Assembly: GCA_963727235.1 (NCBI GenBank)
Contig: CAVSFZ010000016.1
Location: 53,790 to 117,789 of the forward strand
From: CAVPTL01 sp963727235
GTDB taxonomy: Bacteria; Actinomycetota; Thermoleophilia; Gaiellales; JAICJC01
DNA: 64,000 nt
Direction of reading: 5' to 3'
A model generated the notes under the pieces. That model saw only the letters and a program-made list of their open reading frames with translations, was not told the DNA's origin and made no database searches. Positions 31,909 through 40,660 of the stretch are shown here, piece by piece (the stretch's first letter is position 1; each line of letters opens with the position of its first letter). The position numbers and the translations under genes were made by a program.

Positions 31909-34331
31909 CGACCCACGCCGAAGAGCTGCCGGTCCAGAGCCACGGCCACCACGATCACGGCCACAGCGGGCCGAAGAGGTCGATCTGGCTTCGCGGGAGC
32001 TGGGTGAGGGCTGCCTGGGCCACGACCCTGGGTGTTCTGATCGGCCGGTTCGGTGTGATGGCGGTGCGCAGCTGGCTGTTTGGCTACCCCGCCCACGACG
32101 CGGGCGTCGAAGACACCTTCATGATGCTGTTCGGGGGGGTCGGCTTCCTGATCGGCATCGGCTGCTTCGACTACTGGTACGGGTATCTGGTGGGTCAGCG
32201 CGACTGGGCCGAGGAGGATCACTCCGCTCACGGCGCCTACAGCTGGAAGGACTACTTCAAGGTCAACACCGATCACAAGGTGATCGGGGTGCAGTACATC
32301 TGTACGACCTTCATCTTCTTCCTCATCGGCGGGGCGCTGGCCGAGGGCGTGCGTGCCGAGCTCGCCACGCCGGGCGAGCAGTACTTCTCGCCGGGCACCT
32401 ACAACGGCCTGTTCTCGGTGCATGCGGCGCTGATGATCTTCCTGTTCATCATTCCGGCCTTCGCGGGGCTCGCAAACGTCGTCATCCCGCTGATGCTGGG
32501 CGCCCAGGACATGGCCTTCCCGCGTCTCAACGCATTGTCGTTCTGGATGCTGCCGGTGGCCGGTGTGTGCATGTGCTCGTCGTTCCTCGTCGGCGCGTTT
32601 GACGCCGGCTGGACGAACTACCCGTCGCTGGCCGTGCACGGCCCGGCCGGTCAGACCTTCTGGGTGATGGGCGTGCAGTTCGCCGGAGCGTCGTCGATCG
32701 CCACCGCGGTCAACTTCCTGGTCACGATCGTGACCATGCGCGCCCCGGGGATGACCTTCTGGCGGATGCCGCTGTTGGTGTGGGCCAACCTGGCCACCTC
32801 CACGCTGGTGGTGCTGGGTACTCCGTTTGTCGCGGGCGCACAGTTCCTGGTGCTGTTCGATCGGCTGTTCCCGACCCACTTCTTCGACCCGGCCAAGGGC
32901 GGGAACCTGATCATGTACCAGCACATCTTCTGGTTCTACTCGCATCCGGCGGTGTACATCATGATGCTGCCCGGATTCGGGATCATCTCCGAGGTGATCG
33001 CGACGCACTCCCGCAAACCGATCTTCGGCTACCGCCTGATCGCGTTATCCACGGTCGCCATCGGGGTGCTCGGGTTCACCGTGTGGGCGCATCACATGTT
33101 CATCGCCGGCATGGCCCCGTGGCTGCGCGTGCCCATGATGTTCACCACCATGCTGATCGCGGTGCCGACCGGCATCAAGATGTTCTCGTGGCTGGCCACC
33201 ATGTGGAAGGGAGTCATCCACCTCACCACCGCCATGCTGTTTGCCTGCGGCTTCCTGTTCACGTTCGCGATCGGCGGGCTGTCGGGCGTGTTCCTGGCCG
33301 TGCTCCCGGTCGATATCAACGTGTCAAGCTCGTACTTCGTGGTCGCCCACATCCACTACGTGCTGTTCGGCGGCTCGGTGTTCACGATCTATGCGGGCAT
33401 CTACCACTGGTATCCGAAGATGACCGGTCGGATGTACGACGAGACGCTGGGCAAGCTGCACTTCTGGATCACGTTCTTCGCGTTCAACTTCACGTTCATG
33501 CCGATGCATTGGCTGGGCCTCGAGGAGATGCCGCGCCGGGTCGCCGACTATGACCCGAAGTTCGGCACCGTGAACTTCTTCATCTCGGTCTGGGCGTTCG
33601 TCCTGGGCGCCTCGACGCTGATCTTCCTCTACAACATGATCCATTCGTGGGTAAAAGGCCCCAAGGCCCCGGCCAACCCGTGGCGATCGCTCACGCTCGA
33701 GTGGCAGGTCAGCTCACCTCCGCCGATCTTCAACTTCGACGAGCCGCCGCAGGTTGTCGGCAGCCCCTACGCGTACGGCATCCCCGGCGCTCGCCACGCG
33801 ATCGTGACTTGGCACACGCCCCAGCCGGCCGACCGGCCGGTGCCCGCGGTGCTCGCCACCGCGACCCCCGCTCAAAGGGAGGCGATCATGTCGTCGCTGA
33901 AACACATCCTGGTGGTTGCAAACCAGACCGTCGCCAGCGAACCCCTGATCGCAGCGGTGCGAGCCCGTGCTCAGGCCGAACCGGTGCGCGTGACCGTGAT
34001 CTGCCCCCAGAACGACCCCAGCGACAGCTGGGTGGTCGATGAGCAGGATGTGGCGGCGGATACCCGGCGGCGGCTGGAATCGACGCTGGCGGCGCTCAGC
34101 TCGGCAGGCGTGCAGGCCTCCGGCCACGTGGTGGCGGCCGATCCGTACACGGCGGTGCTGGACGTGGTCGAGTCGGACGATCCCCCGGCCGAGATCATCG
34201 TCTCGACTCTCCCTCGCACGCGCTCGGGCTGGATGCGCCGCGATCTGATCGAGCGGCTGCGCGACCGCGTGGATGTGCCCGTCGCACACGTCGAAGCCGA
34301 TATCCGCACTGGGCCGGCGGAGAGCCGTTGA
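31905..34331 (+). CDS. coxA: Haem-copper oxidase subunit I (A2-type) fused to a universal-stress-like domain
   Basis: An 808-aa protein. Residues 1-100 are an extra His-rich N-terminus with two helices. The subunit I core (about 110-620) has VHAALM, YSHPAVYIMMLPGFG with the His-Tyr cross-link pair, AHHMF, and HIHYVLFGG with haem and CuB ligands. Tyr-Ser instead of Glu before HPAVY marks the A2 class of proton channel. Residues 662-800 (KHILVVANQ ... VTVICPQ ... AEIIVSTLPRTRSGWMRRDLIERLRDRVDVPVAHVEA) form a complete Rossmann-like universal stress protein (USP) domain. An SD (AGGGAGG, 33876) and ATG (33888) sit exactly at the junction. It overlaps coxB and coxC. Confidence 0.93.
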   Translation: MTTHAEELPVQSHGHHDHGHSGPKRSIWLRGSWVRAAWATTLGVLIGRFGVMAVRSWLFGYPAHDAGVEDTFMMLFGGVGFLIGIGCFDYWYGYLVGQRDWAEEDHSAHGAYSWKDYFKVNTDHKVIGVQYICTTFIFFLIGGALAEGVRAELATPGEQYFSPGTYNGLFSVHAALMIFLFIIPAFAGLANVVIPLMLGAQDMAFPRLNALSFWMLPVAGVCMCSSFLVGAFDAGWTNYPSLAVHGPAGQTFWVMGVQFAGASSIATAVNFLVTIVTMRAPGMTFWRMPLLVWANLATSTLVVLGTPFVAGAQFLVLFDRLFPTHFFDPAKGGNLIMYQHIFWFYSHPAVYIMMLPGFGIISEVIATHSRKPIFGYRLIALSTVAIGVLGFTVWAHHMFIAGMAPWLRVPMMFTTMLIAVPTGIKMFSWLATMWKGVIHLTTAMLFACGFLFTFAIGGLSGVFLAVLPVDINVSSSYFVVAHIHYVLFGGSVFTIYAGIYHWYPKMTGRMYDETLGKLHFWITFFAFNFTFMPMHWLGLEEMPRRVADYDPKFGTVNFFISVWAFVLGASTLIFLYNMIHSWVKGPKAPANPWRSLTLEWQVSSPPPIFNFDEPPQVVGSPYAYGIPGARHAIVTWHTPQPADRPVPAVLATATPAQREAIMSSLKHILVVANQTVASEPLIAAVRARAQAEPVRVTVICPQNDPSDSWVVDEQDVAADTRRRLESTLAALSSAGVQASGHVVAADPYTAVLDVVESDDPPAEIIVSTLPRTRSGWMRRDLIERLRDRVDVPVAHVEADIRTGPAESR
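33876..33890 (+). promoter_or_regulatory. In-frame internal SD and ATG at the COX1-USP junction
   Basis: AGGGAGG (33876-33882) lies 5 nt before an in-frame ATG (33888-33890) within the coxA reading frame, at the boundary between subunit I and the universal-stress-like domain. Initiation here would give a free 147-aa USP-like protein (33888-34331) besides the fusion. The signal could also be a relic of a formerly separate gene. Both readings are inference. Confidence 0.55.
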
Positions 34332-34936
34332 GCGCCTCCAGCGTCCCCATCGACGGCCCGGCCGTCCCCGACGCGGCCGAGCCGGCACACGAGAGCCTGC
34401 TCACCAACCGGGTCTACCTTGGCATGGTCATGTTCCTGGGCTCCGAGGCGATGCTGTTCGGCTCGTTCTTCACGGCCTTCTTCTTCCTGCGGTTCACCAG
34501 CGCGACCTGGCCGACCGACGGCATCACGCTGCCGGTGGAGGCCACCGGGATCAACACTGCCATCCTGATCAGCTCGTCGTTCACGATGCACTGGGCGCTG
34601 GTCTCGGTGCGCCGCAACAGCCGTTTCGGACTGGTGCTGGGGCTCGGGCTGACGCTGGTGATGGGCGTGACCTTCCTCTCCCTGCAGATCCACGAGTACG
34701 TCACGCTCGGCTTCACGCCGTCCACCAATGCGTTCAGCGGCGCGTTCTTCGCCCTCACCGGCCTGCACGGCTTCCACGTGCTGATCGGCGCGACGCTGCT
34801 CACGATCGCGTTCACGCGAGCCTCTCGCGGGCACTACTCGTCAGAATCCCACCTCGGCCTCGAAGTCACCGGCCTCTACTGGCACTTCGTCGACGTCGTC
34901 TGGATTCTCTTGTATACGGTCGTCTACCTCCTGTAG
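34328..34936 (+). CDS. coxC: Cytochrome c oxidase subunit III
   Basis: A 202-aa polytopic protein with five predicted helices, the short (five-helix) bacterial form of subunit III. Family blocks are GMVMFLGSEAMLFGSFFTAFF (with the conserved Glu), HWALVSVRRN, SLQIHEY, FFALTGLHGFHVLIG and VTGLYWHFVDVVWILLYTVVYL. It starts at TTG 34328, overlapping the coxA stop (TTGA). It is the last gene of the coxBAC operon. The 146 nt after it hold no gene and end in palindrome copy 3. Confidence 0.93.
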   Translation: MSASSVPIDGPAVPDAAEPAHESLLTNRVYLGMVMFLGSEAMLFGSFFTAFFFLRFTSATWPTDGITLPVEATGINTAILISSSFTMHWALVSVRRNSRFGLVLGLGLTLVMGVTFLSLQIHEYVTLGFTPSTNAFSGAFFALTGLHGFHVLIGATLLTIAFTRASRGHYSSESHLGLEVTGLYWHFVDVVWILLYTVVYLL

Positions 34937-35082
34937 CTCGGCGGGCGGCTGCAAACCTTCGCCTGGCTTTGTCCTCGGTCGGGCAAGTGCAGAGCACGTG
35001 CCCGACCTGCGTCCTCGCCATGCTCGGTTTTCGCTCGCCGGCCGAGCTATCGCCTGTCCTTAGCGGGTCGCGTGAACAACGG

Positions 35083-35117
35083 CGTGAATAAATGGTGCCA
35101 GGCACCATTTATTCACG
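35083..35117. repeat. Palindrome copy 3 (AT/AT variant)
   Basis: A perfect 35-nt inverted repeat with arm CGTGAATAAATGGTGCC and centre A (35100). It sits between the two convergent oxidase operons, 146 nt after coxC and 2 nt before the stop of the small subunit gene on the other strand. The dinucleotide next to GGTGCC is AT, different from copies 1 and 2, and its partner in the other arm is AT as pairing requires. Confidence 0.92.
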
Positions 35118-35118
35118 T

Positions 35119-35340
35119 CTAGTCAGGCAGGTTGCGGTACTCCTGCATCGCGTCGCGCACCCACATCAGGATGCCGGTGAGCGTGATCATGGCCCCGATC
35201 GACACCAGCGTCAGGCGCCAGATGCGGGCGTCGGGGACAAATCCGAACAGCACCAGGGCGACGCCGAAACCGACCACAATCGGCAGCGCCGAGGGCGGCG
35301 GCAGATGAAACGGGTTGTCGTTGTTCTCGTGGTCAGCCAT
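35119..35340 (-). CDS. Small two-helix oxidase-associated membrane protein (subunit IV-like)
   Basis: A 73-aa protein with two membrane helices (ALPIVVGFGVALVLFGFVP and LTLVSIGAMITLTGILMWVRDAM) and a polar N-terminus MADHENNDNPFHLPPP. Its position as the last gene of the second oxidase operon and its size suit the actinobacterial small subunit IV (CtaF-like) that stabilises subunits I-II-III, though no specific motif proves it. The start is 4 nt after the preceding 38-aa gene. Confidence 0.75.
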   Translation of the reverse strand: MADHENNDNPFHLPPPSALPIVVGFGVALVLFGFVPDARIWRLTLVSIGAMITLTGILMWVRDAMQEYRNLPD

Positions 35341-35344
35341 GCGG

Positions 35345-35461
35345 TCAGGAATGGATCGTGATCTCGCCCACCACGAATGTGGCGGCGAAGATCAGAAGCG
35401 ACGCCAGGGCCAGCCACAGGGCCAGCCGGATGTTCTTGTTTGCGGTGGGCTTGTCCAGCAT
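35345..35461 (-). CDS. 38-aa single-helix membrane peptide in oxidase operon
   Basis: A very short gene: MLDKPTANKNIR, then one hydrophobic helix (LALWLALASLLIFAATFVVG) and EITIHS. The ATG shares one base with the stop of the subunit I gene (TGATG) and its stop lies 4 nt before the next gene, so it is tightly packed in the operon. Length and topology match the tiny accessory subunits known in caa3- and ba3-type oxidases. A cofactor role is not indicated. Confidence 0.7.
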   Translation of the reverse strand: MLDKPTANKNIRLALWLALASLLIFAATFVVGEITIHS

Positions 35462-37116
35462 CAGGTGCTCGATTCTGTCGTCGCGGCCGCTGCCTGCGCC
35501 TGGCGCAGGTCGTACAGCGGGCGCTCACTGCGGATCGGGGGCAGGTCGTCGAAGTTGTGGGCCGGTGGCGGGGAGGTGGTGTACCACTCGAGGCTGTTTC
35601 CACCCCACGGATCGTTGGGCGCGACGCGTCCATAGCGCAGCGAGGTGACACAGTTCCACAGCACCATCATCACACCCACCGCCAGCAGCAGTGCGCCGAT
35701 GGTCGAGATCTGGTTGTAGATCTGCCAGCCGTGATCGTCGTAGGTCACGACCCGTCGCCGCATACCCGAGAGCCCGGCAGCGTGCATCGGGAAGAAGGTC
35801 ATGTTGAACGCGATGAACAGCACCCAGAAGCTGCGTATCGCGAGCTTGCGGTCGAGCATCCTGCCGGTGATCTTGGGGAACCAGAAGTGCACGCCGCCGA
35901 TCACCGCGAACACCGGCACAGTACCCAGCACGTAGTGGAAGTGCGCGACGATGAAGTAGGTGTCCGTCACGTACTGGTTGATGGGGTACACCGCGAGCAG
36001 GATTCCGGAGAGCCCGCCGATGATGAACAGGCCGATGAATCCGACGGCGAACAGCATCGGCGGCTCGAACCGCAACCTGCCCATCCACATGGTGCCGATC
36101 CAGTTGAAGATCTTGACCCCGGTGGGGATCGCGATCAGAAGCGACGCGAACATGAACCAGATCTGCAGCGGCTCGGAGAACCCGACGGCGAACATGTGGT
36201 GGCCCCACACCAGGAAGCCCAGGAAGGCGATGGCCGCGGTCGAGTACACCAGCGCGCGGTAGCCGAACAGCGGCTTGCGCGAGAACACCGGCAGAATCTC
36301 CGAGATCATGCCGAATCCGGGCAGCGCCATCACGTACACCACCGGATGGGAGTAGAACCAGAACAGGTGCTGGTACAGCAGCACGTTGCCGGCATGGGCG
36401 GGGTCGTAGAAGTTGGTGCCGTAGTTGCGGTCGAGCAAGAGCATTGTCAGCGCCCCCGCCAGCACCGGCCCCGCCACGATGATCATGATCGAGTAGATCT
36501 CGATCGTCCAGGTGAACAGCGGCATCCGCGACAGCCGCATCCCCGGCGCGCGCATGTTGTGGATCGTGCACACGAAGTTGATCGCACCGATCAGCGACGA
36601 GATTCCGATCACATGCAGCCCGACGATCCACAGGTCCTGGCCGTGGCCGGGTGACAGCACCGACAGCGGCGGGTAGCTCGTCCAGCCCGAATCGGCCGGC
36701 CCGCCGCCCCACACAAACCCGGTGTACAGCACCACAGCGCCGAACAGCAGCAGCCAGAACGAGAGCGCGTTCAGACGTGGGAATGCCATGTCCCGGGCGC
36801 CGATCTGAAGCGGCACGAGGTAGTTGCCGAAGCCGGCCATCACCGGCACCACGAACAGGAAGATCATGGTCGTGCCGTGCATCGTCATGACCTGGTTGTA
36901 GGCCTCTGCCGACACCAGGGTGTTGTTGGTGTGCTCCAGCTGCAGCCGGATCACCAGCGCCAGGATGCCGCCGATCAGGAAGAACACGAAGGTCGTGAGC
37001 AGGTAGAGAATCCCGATCCGCTTGTGGTCGACGGTCGTCAGCCACGCCACCAAGCCGTTGTTGGTCTCGGGAGGCGATGCGGCGACCTGAGGTGGCGGAG
37101 GCGCTTCGGTGATCAT
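35461..37116 (-). CDS. ctaD: Haem-copper oxidase subunit I, second copy (A2-type)
   Basis: A 551-aa subunit I with 12 helices. Motifs: MTMHGTTMIFLFVVP (haem a His), YSHPVVYVMALPGFG (CuB His, cross-linked Tyr; Tyr-Ser marks the A2 class), GHHMFAVG and AHFHYVLG (haem a3 and a ligands). The N-terminus starts MITEAPPPPQ before VDHKRIGILYL, the usual first block. It lacks the N- and C-terminal extensions of the first copy. The start overlaps the subunit II stop. Two small membrane peptides follow; no subunit III is found in this operon, so it may use the coxC product or one elsewhere. Confidence 0.95.
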   Translation of the reverse strand: MITEAPPPPQVAASPPETNNGLVAWLTTVDHKRIGILYLLTTFVFFLIGGILALVIRLQLEHTNNTLVSAEAYNQVMTMHGTTMIFLFVVPVMAGFGNYLVPLQIGARDMAFPRLNALSFWLLLFGAVVLYTGFVWGGGPADSGWTSYPPLSVLSPGHGQDLWIVGLHVIGISSLIGAINFVCTIHNMRAPGMRLSRMPLFTWTIEIYSIMIIVAGPVLAGALTMLLLDRNYGTNFYDPAHAGNVLLYQHLFWFYSHPVVYVMALPGFGMISEILPVFSRKPLFGYRALVYSTAAIAFLGFLVWGHHMFAVGFSEPLQIWFMFASLLIAIPTGVKIFNWIGTMWMGRLRFEPPMLFAVGFIGLFIIGGLSGILLAVYPINQYVTDTYFIVAHFHYVLGTVPVFAVIGGVHFWFPKITGRMLDRKLAIRSFWVLFIAFNMTFFPMHAAGLSGMRRRVVTYDDHGWQIYNQISTIGALLLAVGVMMVLWNCVTSLRYGRVAPNDPWGGNSLEWYTTSPPPAHNFDDLPPIRSERPLYDLRQAQAAAATTESST

Positions 37117-37841
37117 CAGGTCAGCTTGTCCTTGTACTGGGAGTCCCACTCCGATTGCGACACGATCTTGACCTTGATCAGCATGCCGGCGTGTCCGATC
37201 CCGCAGAACTCGGCGCACGCACCTTCAAAGTCGCCGACCTCGTCCGGGGTGAAGCCAACATAGTTGGTGCGGCCCGGCAGTGCATCGATCTTCGGTGCCA
37301 GCGACGGCACCCACCAGTCGTGGTCGACGTCTTTGGAGGTGACCGAGAGCTTCACCGGCCGTCCCACGGGCAGCACCAGGATGCCCCCCGGAGCGGTTTT
37401 GCCGGATGGGTAGGTGTAGGTGAACGAGTACTGCTGCGCGACCACATTCACGTTCATGGCGTCGGACGAGATCTTCTCGGCGGTGGGGATCTTGATCAGC
37501 GTGAACACGAGGATGCCGATCACGATCAGCGCGGGGACGATCGTCCACCCGATCTCCAGCCGCGTCGAGCCGTGCGTCTGGGGCGGCTCGCCGGTAGCTC
37601 CGCGGCGCTCGCGGAAGCGCACGGCGGTGTACAGGAGCCAGCCGCCGACGAGCACGAAGATCGTCAGGCAGACCCCCAGCACTCCGAAGTAGAGGCTCGA
37701 GATCGACTCCGCGTTGGGGCTCTCGGGGGCGTTGGGCGTGGCGGTGTTTGCCCATGCGGGCACAGCCGCGACCAGGAGTATGAGTAGCGCGAGCGCCGCT
37801 GCGGCGGCCCAAAGGCGGGGTCGACGAGGAATCACAGTCAC
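37116..37841 (-). CDS. ctaC: Cytochrome c oxidase subunit II, second copy
   Basis: A 241-aa subunit II. A signal-like N-terminal helix (LWAAAAALALLILLVAAVPAWA) and two further helices precede the CuA domain, with DHDWWVPSL (His ligand) and CAEFCGIGHAGM (both Cys, Glu carbonyl, His, Met). There is no cytochrome c fusion, unlike the first copy. A TACAAT (-10 type, minus strand, 37857-37852) predicts transcription from about 37845, only 4 nt before the GTG at 37841; GTG 37835 and GTG 37868 are alternatives. It heads the second oxidase operon. Confidence 0.9.
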   Translation of the reverse strand: MTVIPRRPRLWAAAAALALLILLVAAVPAWANTATPNAPESPNAESISSLYFGVLGVCLTIFVLVGGWLLYTAVRFRERRGATGEPPQTHGSTRLEIGWTIVPALIVIGILVFTLIKIPTAEKISSDAMNVNVVAQQYSFTYTYPSGKTAPGGILVLPVGRPVKLSVTSKDVDHDWWVPSLAPKIDALPGRTNYVGFTPDEVGDFEGACAEFCGIGHAGMLIKVKIVSQSEWDSQYKDKLT

Positions 37842-37890
37842 AGGCGGGCGGATTGTACAGCCCCCCACCGGTTGGCGGTTGGGGGTCAGT

Positions 37891-38901
37891 TCACGCGGTG
37901 GGGTCTTCGGGCGGTGTGACCTGATCGGGAGGCGTTTGCCGCGGCCGTGCGGGCGCGGGTTTGGGCGCCGTCGACGGGGCCGGCGCGGCCGCCCCCGTGG
38001 CGAACGCTGCGCCCAGTCCCGCCACCGCTGCCATCGCGTCAGATGCGCCCGCGGGCACCAGCATCAGCTTGTTGGCCTCGCCGGCTGCCACCGCGGGGAG
38101 CGCCTCCAGGTACTTGTAGCCCAGCACGTTGGCGGGGTCGGCGCCCGAGGCGGTGATCATCTCGAAGATCTGCCGCAGCGCCTCGGCTTCGCCCTGCGCC
38201 CGCAGCGCCCGTGCCTGGCGGTCGCCCTCGGCTCGCAGCACGTTTGCCTGCTGGTCTCCCTGGGCGTTGAGGATGGCCGCCTGCTGGAGTCCCTCGGCCC
38301 GGAGAATGGCCGCCTGCTTCTCACCCTCTGCCTGCAGCACCGTGGCTCGCTTGGCCCGGTCGGCGCGCATCTGCTGCTCCATCGCCTCCTGGATCGAGCG
38401 GGGCGGGTCGATCGACTTGAGCTCGACGCGGGTGACCCGCACACCCCACTTTTCGGTGGCTTCGTCCAGCACCGTCCGCAGCTGGGTGTTGATCTGATCG
38501 CGGCTGGTGAGACAGCCCTCCAAGGTCATGGCGCCGACCACGTTGCGGAGGGTGGTGATCGTCAGCTGCTCCATCGCCAGCAGCATGTTGGCGACGCCGT
38601 ACACCGCAGCCGTGGGGTCGGTGACCTGGTAGTACACGATCGTGTCCACGCCGATGGTGACGTTGTCCTGGGTGATCACCGGCGTCGGCGGGAAGGGCTG
38701 CACCGTCTCCTTCATGTCCACGACCATCCGCTGGCGGTCGAGGAATGGCACCAGGATGTGGACGCCGGGCTGCAGCGTCCGCTGATATCGACCCAGCCGC
38801 TCCACGATGCCGACGTAGCTTTGCCGGACGACCTTCACGGACGAGACGACGCCGATCAGGACAATCAGGGCCACCGCGGCCGCCAGGATGGTGATAATCA
38901 T
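37891..38901 (-). CDS. SPFH/Band 7 (stomatin/QmcA-like) protein
   Basis: A 336-aa membrane-associated scaffold. The N-terminal helix (IITILAAAVALIVLIGVV) leads into an SPFH domain (VGIVERLGRYQRTLQPGVHILVPFLDR, ITQDNVTIGVDTIVYYQV, TLRNVVGAMTLEGCLTSRDQIN) and a long Ala/Glu/Arg-rich coiled coil (KRATVLQAEGEKQAAILRAEG). The tail is Ala/Pro-rich. It overlaps the nfeD gene, and SPFH-NfeD pairs are a widely conserved unit linked to membrane microdomains. Confidence 0.94.
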   Translation of the reverse strand: MIITILAAAVALIVLIGVVSSVKVVRQSYVGIVERLGRYQRTLQPGVHILVPFLDRQRMVVDMKETVQPFPPTPVITQDNVTIGVDTIVYYQVTDPTAAVYGVANMLLAMEQLTITTLRNVVGAMTLEGCLTSRDQINTQLRTVLDEATEKWGVRVTRVELKSIDPPRSIQEAMEQQMRADRAKRATVLQAEGEKQAAILRAEGLQQAAILNAQGDQQANVLRAEGDRQARALRAQGEAEALRQIFEMITASGADPANVLGYKYLEALPAVAAGEANKLMLVPAGASDAMAAVAGLGAAFATGAAAPAPSTAPKPAPARPRQTPPDQVTPPEDPTA

Positions 38902-39365
38902 TGTGATGCTCCTTCGATTTGCTCGTCTGAGCCGTGCACCGGCAATACCAGCGCGGTGACCCCCTTGATCTCGACCACTTCCACCTTGGTTCCGACCGAC
39001 ATGGTCTCGCCGTCGAAGAAGCTCTTGGCGCTCCAGATGTCGCCGTCCACTCGCACTTGCCCCGGTTCGAGCTCGGCGATGGCCTTGGTTACGACGCCTT
39101 TCCGCCCCCGCATCGCGTCCACGCCTGTGCGCAGCTGCGGGCCGGCCGAGGCGGCGCGTTTGAGCGCCGGCCGGGTGAACCACAGACCTGCCACCGCCGC
39201 CACAGCGAACGCCGCGATCTGAAGCGCCGGCGGGCCGCCCACCAGGCCGACCAGGGCCGCGACCAAGGCCGCGATACCAAAATAGACGGCCACGAAAGCG
39301 GTGGTCGTAGCTTCCACGATCAGCAGCGCCACGGCGATGATGACCCAGATCACCCAGGTGTCCAT
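38898..39365 (-). CDS. NfeD-family membrane protein
   Basis: A 155-aa protein of the short NfeD1b type. Three to four helices (VIWVIIAVALLIVEATTTAFVAVYFGIAALVAALVGLV, then ALQIAAFAVAAVAGLWF) precede an OB-fold C-terminal domain (GRKGVVTKAIAELEPGQVRVDGDIWSAKSFF ... GTKVEVVEIKGVTALVLPV). The ClpP-like protease domain of long NfeD proteins is absent. It is translationally coupled to the stomatin gene downstream. Confidence 0.93.
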   Translation of the reverse strand: MDTWVIWVIIAVALLIVEATTTAFVAVYFGIAALVAALVGLVGGPPALQIAAFAVAAVAGLWFTRPALKRAASAGPQLRTGVDAMRGRKGVVTKAIAELEPGQVRVDGDIWSAKSFFDGETMSVGTKVEVVEIKGVTALVLPVHGSDEQIEGASQ

Positions 39366-39469
39366 CTGTACTCCATGGTAGATCGAGGAACGGACGCGCG
39401 CACGTTGGCGAGTGGCGCGTGGTACTTCGAGTCATCGGCGGATTGAGGCACGCGCTACAGTCACCGGCA

Positions 39470-40654
39470 ATGGCGCTCTCGGAGATTGAGAGGATCACCG
39501 ATCCACAGCAGGTAGCGTCGTTGGTGGAGGAAGCCCGAGGTGAGGGGCGCTGCGCCGTCGACACCGAGTTCGTGTGGGAGCGGACGTATGCCCCGGCGCT
39601 GTGCTTGATCCAGATCGCGACCGCCGGCAGGCTGGCGGTCGTCGATCCGCTTCAGGGCGGCCCGCTGGAGCCCATCGCCGAGCTGATGGCCGACGCGGCG
39701 GTGACCAAGGTGATGCACGCGGCCTCCGGCGACCTGGCGGCGTTCGTTCTGCATTTCGCGTCGCGACCGGCCGGCATCTACGACACGCAGCTTGCGGGTG
39801 GGTTCGCCGGGTACGGCGGGTCGCTGTCGCTGGAACGGCTGTTGGACGCCTCGGTCGGGGTCAAGCTCCAGCACGACGAGGGCTTCACCGACTGGCAGAA
39901 GCGCCCGCTGACCGAGACGCAGGTCGAGTATGCCGCCGACGACGTCAAGTACCTGCTGGCAGCGGCTGATGCCCTCAACGCGCGGCTGGACGAGCTGGGT
40001 CGGGCGGCGTGGCTGGCGGAGGAGCTCGACCAGCGATTCGGCCCGCAGGCAGCGCTGGTGCAGGACCCCGACACCGCCTGGCGCCGGGTGGCCGGTCGAG
40101 GCAAGCTGCGCGGCCAGCAGCTGGGGGTGCTGGTGTCGGTGGCCGCCTGGCGTGAGCGCGAGGCGCGCGAGCGCAACATGCCCGCCGCGTGGCTGGTGAA
40201 GGATGCGACGCTGGTGGAACTGGCGCGGCGCCGACCCAAGACGCCCGCGCAGGCCGAGGGAGTACGAGGCTTGAATCTGCGCCGGGGAGTGCGCATGGAC
40301 GGGTTGCTGGCGGCAATCGAGGACGCGGGCGACCCGCCGCCCCCGAGCGAGATCGAGCTCACCGGCGACCTGCGGCGGCGGGTGCGCTCGGTGCTGCCGC
40401 TCGCCTCGTCGGTGCTGCAGGCGCGCTGTGCCGCCGCGGGGATCGCATCGGAGCTGGTCGCCACTCGCGCCGACGTGGAGGCGCTGATCGCCCACCAGGC
40501 GTTGGGTGATGCCGACTCCCAGCCGCTGCTGAGGGGATGGCGCCGCGAGCTTGCCGGCGACCACCTGCTGGCCCTTCTGCGGGGCGAGGTGTCGTTGCGC
40601 GTGCTACCGGGCCCTCCGCATGTGGCGGAGTCGCCGGTACCACCGTTAGCGTAA
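39470..40654 (+). CDS. rnd: Ribonuclease D-like 3'-5' exonuclease with HRDC domain
   Basis: A 394-aa protein. The DEDDy exonuclease core has CAVDTEFVWERTY (Exo I, D and E), MHAASGDLAAF (Exo II) and VEYAADDVKYL (Exo III, with Tyr and Asp). A C-terminal HRDC domain follows (LGVLVSVAAWREREARERNMPAAWLVKDATLVELARRRP), and a second weaker repeat. In E. coli RNase D trims tRNA 3' ends. The ATG at 39470 is favoured because the core starts 25 residues later. It is a single gene, divergent from nfeD. Confidence 0.92.
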   Translation: MALSEIERITDPQQVASLVEEARGEGRCAVDTEFVWERTYAPALCLIQIATAGRLAVVDPLQGGPLEPIAELMADAAVTKVMHAASGDLAAFVLHFASRPAGIYDTQLAGGFAGYGGSLSLERLLDASVGVKLQHDEGFTDWQKRPLTETQVEYAADDVKYLLAAADALNARLDELGRAAWLAEELDQRFGPQAALVQDPDTAWRRVAGRGKLRGQQLGVLVSVAAWREREARERNMPAAWLVKDATLVELARRRPKTPAQAEGVRGLNLRRGVRMDGLLAAIEDAGDPPPPSEIELTGDLRRRVRSVLPLASSVLQARCAAAGIASELVATRADVEALIAHQALGDADSQPLLRGWRRELAGDHLLALLRGEVSLRVLPGPPHVAESPVPPLA

Positions 40655-40660
40655 GTACAT

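Noticed and set aside
34937..35082. Space after coxC checked for a further oxidase subunit or small RNA
   Set aside because: No frame with membrane character and no hairpin other than the palindrome at 35083.
35377..36654. Plus-strand frame of 425 codons opposite the second subunit I gene
   Set aside because: His/Asp/Arg/Gln-rich antisense shadow of a conserved oxidase gene.
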